DNA of 64,000 nucleotides from Sycon ciliatum (lineage: Eukaryota > Porifera > Calcarea > Leucosolenida > Sycettidae): the NCBI RefSeq assembly GCF_964019385.1, contig NC_088649.1, forward strand, positions 12,552,938-12,616,937, in the 5' to 3' direction. The notes below the pieces were generated by a model that saw nothing but the letters and a program-made list of their open reading frames with translations, was not told the DNA's origin and made no database searches. Below are positions 25,470 through 37,094 of the stretch, in pieces; within the stretch, counting starts at the first letter, position 1, and each line of letters opens with the position of its first letter. A program made the position numbers and the translations under genes.

Positions 25470-27522
25470 TGCACGCACACACGCGCGCACCCACCCACCC
25501 ACACACAGCCGGAGCAAACAAATAAATAAAAACAAGAACAACGGTAATCATAAGACAACCAAGAGCAAAAGCAAGGGAAGCAGATACACCTCGCTGGGAA
25601 TAACGCACAGATAACAATACCTCAGCTAAGAATCCCCATAAAAATAAAATTCACCATTCGCGTCAGAGTCCGCCAGACAGACTTTTTCGCATCCGCAGGT
25701 ACGCCAGGATCAAGGCGCAGATGTAGCTCATAACGCAGTGGAAGGCGAGTAGTTCGGCCCCTCCTCAAAGTGGTCAAAGACAGTACATCCGATTCGTGCC
25801 CCCAGATCCCCACTACATGCATTGCAAACAAAATCTAACAGACCATTTAGTGTGTTTCCTAAAGAGCTTCACCATATTCATTACAAGCAGAATCAAAACC
25901 AAACACTTCGACGGGAGAATCTGAGAGCAAGAATAAGGGCACTGATCTGGGAAAAACTGCTGCAATGACGATCGTATTTAACTGTAAGGTTCTTGTTGTG
26001 GGGCTCACTCACTAACTCGCTGCGAGCTCCCTGTGTAACAACTACTACTTGAAGTACATGACTACACACAACGCATACATACATTCCTTAGCTGTTGGGG
26101 TGTAGTCAATCTTGGCCGCTTGCGTATTCTTGCGATCCGGTTCATCCACCTCCATTTCATCCTCATCTGCGACAAACACATGAACACACACAGAAATAGA
26201 CACATACATAGTAGCATCACCGTCAGCAGCATCAACAAGAGCAACCACCCACAACACAGCAACATCACCAGCCACCGTCACAGCCTCCACGACCACCGCC
26301 CCTGCCAAGGTCAAGGCCACCAGCACCAGCACCACCACCAGTAGAAACTGCAGCATCAACAACAGGTTAAAACCTGTCGACTGGTGGTCACATAGTTGCT
26401 GAACTCGCACCAGTGCCAATACCTCGACAGAAAACCATTTTCGAAAGAAAGAAAATATCTCGTCAAAGTACACTTTGGAGGTGAGACTCCAAGCCACCAT
26501 GCAATCTGATCTGTTGCTCTCAAGTGCCCAATTTGTCATGTCAAAATGCTGGTGTTGCAGAGAGTGCCCTACTAGTACTACCAAGAGTACATAACCCCCC
26601 AAGAGTGTCCAACTCGACTATGGGCGGTGTCCTGACAGAATTTCAAGTTGACGTCATTTTTATGATGCAATGCGCACTGTACACAGATTGTCAGACGAAT
26701 CCGGAACCTGTGGTGGACCAAAGCCCATCTGATCCTGTACAAATTATTGCAAAGAAAAACGTGTGATGCGTTGATACCCGTACACATGTTGTAAATCACT
26801 GGTGCAAGGAGCATTGCATCAATAATAATGACGTCAACTTGAAATTCTGTCGGGACAGCAGGGTATGTGGGAGTTGCACACTCTTGGAGGGGGGGGGGGG
26901 GGGTTATGTACTCTTGCTACTACTACTAGTAATTCCGGACAGCTCGGAATCGTCTCAAAATTCATCCTTCTTTCCGTCAATCTCCAATTGCAGTCCCTCA
27001 ATCACAACAAATACACCGAACCGATATGCTTGGTGCGTGCCTCCACCAGTATTCATTTCCAAAAGGGGTTGTTGGCGACAAGGGGCTGCTTTGCCTGTCC
27101 CCTATGAGAAGACGCAGCTGTGTTGTGTGCAGCCCCAGACCTGTGAACACTGGGATGTGCACTGACGCAGGACGAAAACTTATTCATGGGCCCAGTATTT
27201 CAACAGGCAGCTTGAGAGAATGATGTTAACATACCTTTCTCCCCGGAGTAGAGGTTTAGTGTGCACTTGACCTTATCAGTCCCGTACTGTTTATGCCCAT
27301 CTAGCATGCTATACGCTGGTGGGTAGCCCAGCACACGCATACGATAGATGTGCAGTGGAACGTCTTGTTCAGCAAGTCCCAGTGCTTCGCGTAGTTCAGC
27401 ACTGCGGTCATTGAGGGACATTGACATGATAAAATAATGCACACACACGACCATACATGTACACGTACACATGTGCGCACCCACACACGTGCACACGCAC
27501 ACACACACGCACATACACATAT

Positions 27523-27556
<34 letters not shown>

Positions 27557-30500
27557 CCATAGCCACACACAAACACAACAAAGACACACGCAGACACACC
27601 GACATACAGAATGATATGAAAGGAAAGGAGGTGGCCAAGAAGTGGAACAGATCACAGAATGCACCTCCCCCTTCCTAGATTAGTAGGTGGCAATGTACGG
27701 CAACAAGCAGCCTGACAGGTACCAACAATCCTACAATTACAAAAATGATTCCCATTGAATCACTACAGTAACCAGTATCACCTGACATTGTTCAGCTCAA
27801 GTCCGTCAAGTGTTTCAATTAGAATAAAATCGTTACGGCAACTCCCCGCTGAGCTTTCTGACATATTAAAATTGTATTTAATATAGTAAATTTTTCGTCT
27901 CCAGTTCCGAGGGAGCTCACGGCGACCGCTAACACCCGGAATACCCCAGCAGTAGATACAGCGCCTAGAGGTGGGGCGAAGAGATACGTCTTACAACTAC
28001 CGACACACGTGCTGCAAGCCCCATTAGCCACATCCATGTACCTTGTGCCTGGCCACAAGTTCCCAGTTGACTGTGGGTAGCAGCACGGCTGGAAAAAAGC
28101 CCCGCCGCATAACGTATGCATATGCTCTAATAGAACCTACATGTAAGAGGCATTATTCAAGACAGGGCTGTAACTGTGCCAGTGCAGTGAGTGGTATTAG
28201 GAGTACTACAGTCCATTTCAAAACTATAGACGCGTAGGGTTTTTGAAATATTTCAAATTTGGCGGGAACCTTTTGAGAATAGTTTTCGGAATATTGCTCA
28301 GGACCGCTCCACAATTACTCTCATATAGTTTCTAAACGATTGGATAACAGACGCCCAATTTGGAAAAAATTATGCACAAAGTGATCACAGATTTTATGGT
28401 GGTATAGATGCTGGCATAACGGTTTTTGCCTAGGTACGCGTCTAGACTATAGTTTTGAAATGCCGGACTGTACATGTACAGTAAAATCTGTCTTGGCGAC
28501 TAATCGGATAGGGCGACCACTGCAACCAGGACGAAAGGGACGTTATTTCTAGTCAAACGACCCTGGATAAGGAGACCAACTGGCTACAGAGGCAACGTTT
28601 TGAAAGGTCCTGTGAGCAGTCGTCTTAGACAGGTTTCACTGTACCAGAGTATGAAACTCTGCACGAGAGATTGGAACAGCGGAATTTATCACCTACACCA
28701 TTGTTATCATGTACATGTAAGCCATTACGGCATGCCTCAAACTGATGAGCATCATGGCACACTATGTACTTTTGACTTGCTTGAACCAGTACTGATCTAC
28801 CAGTACGTAATGTTGGATCAACTGAAATAAAATGCCAAATCAACAATCTTTAAGATACTGCAGCATCTGACCGATCGAACTGCATAAGTCAGGGAGCTCC
28901 GGCGAGTCAAAACAACAAAAAGTATCTGTTAAATTGGCACCCAGCCAATATTCATGAATCATGACTGTGCACCTGGTCTATAGTAGGCAGGTTACACTAT
29001 GAATACACACGACATGTGTGTACCTAATTTTCCCAGGTTCGAATTTAGGTCTCTGTCCGTCACCGAGATTGGCTGGATCTGTGTGATAGCGACTACACAG
29101 GGCACAATACACATGTACACACACACCACACACACACGCACGTACATGCACACACATGTCCATAAACACACAGAACAACGAAAATAAACACAGGAAGGCA
29201 CCCGCCCAGGTAGGTTGTCCTCCATTGCTGCAAACCTAAAATCATCATCACAGTCCACTAGCAACTGCAAGGCATATCTGTTCAAAGCTAGTAAGTCCAA
29301 GCTTGCACAACAACAACACTAGGGCAAAGAACTTCCGCATTCTATGATGTAAGGAGTACAAGACCAAGCACTATTCGAAGCAGCCAATGCATGAATGTCA
29401 ACCAGGCAGTCGTAGTGTGCAGGGGGAGGGGGGACTGTCACGCTAAACGTGGGTTCCCACCCCGGGCTGCATGTTACAGTCGCCCTCGGGGCAAGGCCGA
29501 TTTACACACGCTTGCACATTACACTGCTTGTCTGGGACGCACTTGGGCCCAAGTTGCAGCCAGCAGGTCAACGCTATGATCCATGATCGCGAGTGTGCAT
29601 ACCAGTAGACCATGAATCACATGGACCTTCCACATCCGGGGTCGAAACGCACATCCTTTCGGGTACAGTACTATGATGTTTGGGTCGTGGACTCACTGAT
29701 GCGCATACATTCACACAAACAAGACTACACAACATAATATTTTACTGAATCCTCTCGGGCCCAGCATTCTCTTACTTTGCATTGGGTGTGCGTGGAGTAC
29801 GCTGTGCGGCAAACTGTTGCCGATTGCGCTGGATTGCACCTTCATCACGAGGCTGCAGATAGAGAAATGAAAACAGAAACAAGACACCCGTCGCATGCCG
29901 GATTGATTGAATAGAAGTAGCCGTGTGCTTGCCTAGGATAACCAGTATGAACTTGTGCACACGGGAACAAGTGCATGCATGCGTGGGTGAGAGCGCACAG
30001 AGACACACACAATACACACAGAAAGTGCAGTACTCACCGCCTTGCAGTCACTGATACTGTGGCCAGGTTGACTACAGTTGAAGCACAGGCCGCCCCTACA
30101 ACACCACACAATACCACAGACATACAGACACACAGACAGACAGACAGACAGACACACACACACACACACACACACACACAAGAACATACACATGAACACA
30201 TACAAACACACACATGCACACAAATTAAATCATCAACCACCCAGCAAACAAGTTACAACCACGCCATTGCTGGATTTCGGAGGATAAAGGGGCTTATAAC
30301 CCCCCCCCCCCCCCTCTTTGAGGCAAAATATCATGGTCCAACTTCTATTTCTAAATCTACTCGCCTTTTCCTAGTTAAGCACTCTTCCTGGTTTGTGTCA
30401 AAAGTATCTGCCTTCATGCAAAGCTCACCTCGGCTACTCACTCTGAGCTCTGCCCATAAAACATATGAACGTGAAACAGCTACATTGTACCTGTCTGGAG

Positions 30501-31547
30501 CTTGAGTATTTCTCTGAACTAAAAGGCATGATGATGCCCTCCTGGGTGAAACTATGGAAAACAATTGTTGTATGCGGTGTAGCCCAGGATTGTTTGTGTG
30601 TCATGGATTGGAGGCCCCCCCCCCCCCCAAAGAGTGTGCAACTCGACTATGGGTGCTGTCCTGACAGAATTTCAAGTTGATATCACTTTTATGATGCAAT
30701 GCGCACTGTACACGGATTATCAGACAAATCCGGAACCTGTGGTGGACCAAAGCCCATCTGATCCTGTACGAATTATTGAAAAGGAGAACGTGTGATGCGT
30801 GGACACCCGTCCACATGTCGTAAATCACTGGTGCAAGGAGCATTGCATCATAAATAATGACGTCAACTCCAAATTCTGTCGGGAGTCGGGACAGCAGGGT
30901 ATGTGGGAGTTGCACACTCTTGGAGGGTAATGTACTCTTGGTAAAAGGCATGCTTGAGATAAAAGCCGCAGGGCAGATTTCAGACCACACTTCTCTGGAA
31001 CATAAGTGCAGCGTACAATGTATACCTCTGAGAAATAATACCAACATTCTAATGTAAAAAGTTAAGGCAGGGTCGCACACAGCAGCAGTACAGTGGCCAC
31101 AACAGCAACAATGGAACATACCTGCTAACTTTGGCCGTGATCTCTTCCTGAGTAGCTGGCAGAATGTGATGGAAGCCTCTCTGGAATCTACACAATGACC
31201 ACAGCAACCTGTTGTCAAGGAAACAAACATGGCCGACTCAAGGTGCATGATGGTGAACACTTGTACTCAGTGATGCCTTTCTCGCGGGCATGCAAGCTGC
31301 TGAAAACCGAGGAACGTCTGCGTTGGTTACTAGTAGCGATTTGCGAACACAGACATATTTGCATCTGGAAATGCTTGCGATTGGAGTCAATTTCAGTTTT
31401 TCACAACAGTTTACATTGAGCACCGGCTTGCTATTGAGATTCCACACCCATTGCGAAAATCGTGAAAGTTTCCAGATCGCGAAGGTTTCCCGTTTAGGCG
31501 TTTACAGTACATGTATCAAGATTGAGATGGTCCAGAGGGTAGTGTGT

Positions 31548-31623
<76 letters not shown>

Positions 31624-34600
31624 CAAGAGCTACAAGTAAGCCAAGAGGTTATAGCATGCATAGAAGAAGTACATTATATCACCAGGCAATGTGGACCAAT
31701 CACAGACTAGCACGATTATCATCCAATCCGATCATGACCATGCGCACAACAGAAACAGACTACATAAATCACCGAGGAGAGTTTCAGAGTGGATACGCAG
31801 GAGGCTCAAAGCAGGGTGATGCTGTTGGTAGATCTGTGACGAGTGGTGCTCCCAGCGTGTCAATCAAGAAACCACCGTGAGCTTGAATACTGCCTGTGAT
31901 CTATAAGCACAGAAACACAGCCAAGCAGGCATACAAATACAGGCCCACCCACGTACATACGTACGTACGCACGCACATACACAACACACACACACACACA
32001 CACATTAGGGCACAGCAGTGAAAGTGAGTGCAACTTAACCCCAAACCCGGGCGAGCCAGTCAAAATCAACAATAACCGACTGAAACTGCGTATGAAAGGC
32101 GAAACTCGAAAGTTCGACTGATATGGAAGAAAGGTTAAATCTTTTTCCAAACTTGATGGACTGGTATAGGCACTGACTCTAGTTCTGATTACCGTAAAAG
32201 CCTATATAAATAAGGCCCTGGGCGGAAACGTTAGTGAAGGTCAAGAACATGGGTGTCAATTTGGGCCCGGGCGCTATTTCGGATAAGTGAAATCAAACTA
32301 ATGTTCACATCATGCTGTACTACTACAGGTACGTATATGGTTAGCACTGGGCACTAGCGCACTGTACAATAGTTATACAGGTGGAATCCTGATAATTCGA
32401 ACCTCAAAATGCCAGGAAAAAATTCTAATTATCCGGACATTCTAATTATCAAACATGAATCGACAACACAATATGTATGTCAAAATGCTCTCATGGTCAT
32501 GCAGAGTTGCGCTATGGACCTTAGACATAGATTTTAGGGATACTGAACTGACCGGCACAGCCTGCTCATGCAAACTGAATTGACCAGTACAATGTACAGT
32601 GAACTTCGAATTACACTTTGCTAACTTCGAATTATCAGCACAAATCCCACACATTTTCTATGTAGGTGGGATCTATGGGACTTCTAATTAACCGGGACAT
32701 ATCCAGTTCGAGGTTCGAATTATCAGAATTTTTTATGTGGGAATTGTATTGATAGAAATCGGTCCTGGAAAAACTTCTAATTAAGCAGTATGTTCGAATT
32801 AAGCCATATTTGAATTATCAAGATTCCACCTGTACTACAGTACTGTTCATGCACGTGGAGCTGTGCATGCAATGCAATGCACTGGGTACTGAGCCTGTGC
32901 TTCCCACCAAGGGCGTTTACATGGAGTGGGCTAGAAAATGGGACAAGTGGGTTGACACGCAGCAACTGGGCGCGCACACGGGTAGTGGGCGATACCAAGA
33001 GTACATAACCCCCCAGAGTGTGCAACGCCTGATCCAGCTCTGCATAGGGTCTTGGTCAAGCGGAATCGGATCTTTGCGTCATAATACCGTACACATCTGA
33101 GGGGAACCCGGGGAGTCGCGGGTACTCTTGGATCAAAAACAATGGTGCCCTGCCTCGAGACCGGCCTTGCGCTGGTGTGGAGTGTACGCATGACATCAGA
33201 AGATCCGATTCCGCTCGACCAAGACCCTATGCAGAGCTGGATCGGCGTTGCACACTCTGGGGGGGTTATGTACTCTTGGCGATACTGGGTGGGCGCATAT
33301 ACGGGCTTTTTCTTTCTTAAAAAAACAAACATATATCACTGTACTATGTCCAGGCGCATCCATACCACTTCCAGAGCATCAAGGGCTGTGCAAGTTCAGG
33401 GCACAGAGTACTGTATAAGTACAACATTTTCGTTTGGAATTAACTTTCGCTATATTCGTTAGGAGGCACGTAATAACTAAAACAGCTTTTTTCTGAGCGT
33501 TCAGGGTGACAGACCTCGACAAAAAACGAAATTTAGTACGTAACAAGCCTGCTGGTGTGGAGTGATCTAACGAAAGATTTCGTGAATGAAAATTTGTACT
33601 TATACAGTATGTCAATTAGGTTGGATTTCACCGAGCACAACTGTAGTACATGTACTCAATCTCTGCCAAAAAATGCTCCATACACGGGTCCAGTAACAGA
33701 ACAAGATTCAGACAGAGCCGGTGCAGGACTCCAGCAGAATGCACACGTAAGAAGCTGAAGGCTTACATGTATAATTATACAGTGATGATCAGTGGAATCC
33801 GATTACATGACTCCACACCTAGTGGTGTCCTACACTGTGCATGCTTCATGGTCAACAACAGGACTAGCTGTAGCTGCACAGTGTTGACTCACATGATCAG
33901 ATCCATTGACCAGCACTGTACAACCCCCCCCCCCCCCTTGAATACACAAAGAGGCAAGTATACAGATTGCAGGCTCACTTACAGCAAGACCAGCAGTGGA
34001 CATGGAAGCACTCGCTGAGGATATCTGCACCGACGTGTCACCATTCTGCATTGGCTCCTCAGCTTTCTCATCCTCTTCGTCATCAACAAACTCAACTGTA
34101 TCCGATGTTAAGTGGATGGCTGAAGTCTGGGCAAGCATAAATCAGACACACACACACACGTATCAAAACACAACTCCGCGTGGTGAGACCTGTGACCCTC
34201 TCTGCCTCTCTCTCTCTCTCTCTCTCTCACGCACACACGCGCGCACGCACGCACACACACACACGTACACCCTCTCTCTCTTTCCATACCCTCCTTCCAT
34301 CACCCACCTGGCACTTGGTAGACCAGTGTGTTGCGGCGTTGCTACTGTCAATGACCTTCTGTTCATTAGAAGTGGAGCGGGTGGCTCGTGACAGCTCCAA
34401 GATGAAGTCTTCAATCTTACGCCGGCTCTCACTGTACAGCACAGCGACAGTGACAGAGAACCAGACAAGGAATAGTACAATATTAATCTAGTGAACAGCA
34501 CCACTATTCAAAAGTTTGAGTGCTGGGAAAAGGCCAGGAGAAACAAGTTGGCAGTGACCACCAGAACTCAAACACGCGGAATTCGCTACAGGCCACCGGT

Positions 34601-37021
34601 GGTTGACCACTAGCCATGATGTAGTTGCAATCCCAGCAGAGAGCGCTCTACGTTTCTGCATTATTATCAGCATTGCGAAGAAGAGGTTGGGTGACACACA
34701 TTTCCCCAATTATCAGCATTGTAGTTAGAAATTTGACCGAGAGCTAACATCTCATCCAGAGTTAAACAACTCTATTCCTATCTCTGCATGATAGAAACAC
34801 TCAGTGGTACAAAGCACATTTTTTTCATGTATTCAATCTGCGCACAGAACTGTTTCGACCTTTATGGATTCGTCAGGGCAGCACAGAGAAAATGAAGTCT
34901 GGCCTGATAGTTTAAAAGCATGTATATAAATGTATTGGTGATAACAACAGAACATCAGCAAGGATAGAAAAGTGACGCATGCGCTATGTAGTCTCTGGCA
35001 TACTAAGGGTTCGGTGGGTGATAATTTCCTTGAGAACGCTTCCTGTTCATGACATCAGTACACGTGTGTAGCTTGTGTAGACAAACACTAACAGGTGTAA
35101 CTAGTATTGCTACCATTGCTGCTTAGGTGTAAGTTTACACATTCGCTTTATCACTGGCTAGAGCTGTGTTGGAAACACAACCAGCTAGGAAGTGTTGCTT
35201 GTAGCAGGCCACCACCATGATACTTGACTAACCATGTACGGGTGTTTTGTGTGTGTGTGTGTGTGTACCAGGTCATCACGGCTATACCCTGTAAAGCGGG
35301 ATTCACAGAAGCTTTTTTTGCGATGCAACACGTGATATGACGTGATCTGCAACGGACGTGTGCGATGCGAACTCGCGGAATACCATTCACAGAAGAAGTC
35401 AGCGATGCGACGATGCCTTGCAAATTGGACGCGAAGTTCAATGCAGGTGGGTACGTCACCACGGTAATCGCGCGGTTTGGTACAACTTGTACAAATTTAT
35501 AGGCGACTCTTGAACCTTTGTACAACTTTGCTGTAGAAAAGGCCAAAATCGTACGCCAAGTCGCTTGTCGCATCGCAAAAGTTGAGTCAAGCTCAACTTC
35601 TGTGATGGCCCAGTTGCGGCAGTTGCGCAGCAGGGGCGAAACCTTGCTAGCTGTATCCATGTTGCTCTCGCTCCAAGCAGGGAGAACTGGTACCCAGTTG
35701 ACCTGTGGTGTTGTGCATGCATGGTGGCTTTAACTCTCCTTCTACATAGCCAGAGGGCACAATCAGGCCTCACGATACAGTCAAACAAACATCATCGGTC
35801 CCTTGGTGTTCGTCCTAAAAAGGTTTCACTGTACAGTCGTCCCTCTCTAATCCGGCACTTGTTTATCCGGAACCCTTGCCAACCGGCGCACTTTCTGACG
35901 AAACTGATTTTTTTCGTTCGATTCCTACATCTTAATCCGGCACTTGAATTCCGCCTCCGGCAGTGACTTTTTGAAACGAATCGCTCAAACTGCACGTAGT
36001 TTGATTTCATAATCCGGCGGTCGTAAATTGCGTACCGTACAGGTGCACTCCTTGCCAGGCCAGTCTGGTCAGTGTCGCGCGCGCGGGGCCACTTCAGAGT
36101 TCAGTTCAGTTGACTCGAGTTGCGGTGCCACAATCACTGCTGCAGACCTGATTGCCATATTTTCACAATTCGCTGACAGCAAGGAGTAGTGTGCTGCCAA
36201 TTTTCAGGTGTGTGGGTGCGTGTGTGTGCAAGAGTACATGTGAACATGTTCTCTGTTTTACTTTATCACTTTATCACTGTGTATATTCCTGGAGAACAGT
36301 TGAGAATATAAAGCCGTGCACCAAATACTTGGGTTGACACTGAAAAACCCTGCGTTTTGACGTATGATACATGCATGCAATTGGGTAGGGCCGGGTCAGA
36401 GGGCAGGATTTCTTAATCCAGCACCCTCGTTAATCCAGCAGAAAACGCCGTAGCAAAAGGTGCCGGTTTAGAGAGGGACGACTGTACATGCGTTTGGATT
36501 CAAAAGCAGCAAGCGCTGGCTGTCTAAACTACATGTATGCTGATCTGGCCGTGTCATTCGGGATTGTAAAGAGTAGGCATTTCAAACAGGCAGGATGTGC
36601 AATCAGGGACCGCTTTCATCACGTGAATTTGGCCACCGGGACTACTTTGAGCAGGCAGTTTTGAGCCGCCAGAATTTGCAACCAGGAACTGTTTCAAACT
36701 CCCGTTTCTGCTTTCCGCTGTTCTTCTCATCTTCCCTTCAGGCTTATATAAATGTTCACCCTGAGAAAGAGAACTCATGGCCTATGTGAATAGGCGAATA
36801 GCGCAATCCTTTCCATAAACCAGACAGTAAATTGTCATACATCATGTGGAGGTGAGTCCACTCCAACAAGACCAACAGCAAGAAAGACCCCTGCCCCTCA
36901 AGGACAAGGTTGCTGGACTCACACTGAAAGGCGACGATTGAAAAAGCACATGTGTGCGATGGGACCATTTGTATGGCGTACATCTGCGGCTGATGAGCTA
37001 ATGAGCGGTGCAAAGGCAAAC

Positions 37022-37094
<73 letters not shown>

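Larger units (their letters stand above)
32190..33330. mobile_element. Copy of the GTAAAAGC-ended transposon, carrying two nested insertions
   Basis: Left part (32190-32377) and middle part (32833-32995) align with 62155-62450: gccctgggcggaaacgt, gtcaatttgggccc, tactgagcctg and aatgggacaag. The copy is split by an element at 32378-32832 and another at 32996-33278. Its right end past 33285 (tgggtgggcgcatatacggg) is degenerate. It lacks the 17-bp minisatellite of the 62-kb copy. Confidence 0.7.

Noticed and set aside
25622..25831. 69-residue minus frame ([16 protein letters not shown]) as a ZCCHC8 exon
   Set aside because: Phases of exons 11 and 12 already join without it, and a related, stop-containing copy lies near 18.3 kb, so it is a dispersed repeat.
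27200..27664. Long V/C-rich frame upstream of the PSP exon of ZCCHC8 as extra N-terminal coding sequence
   Set aside because: It reads through an AC microsatellite; a ccgcag acceptor at 27402 gives the conserved exon border.
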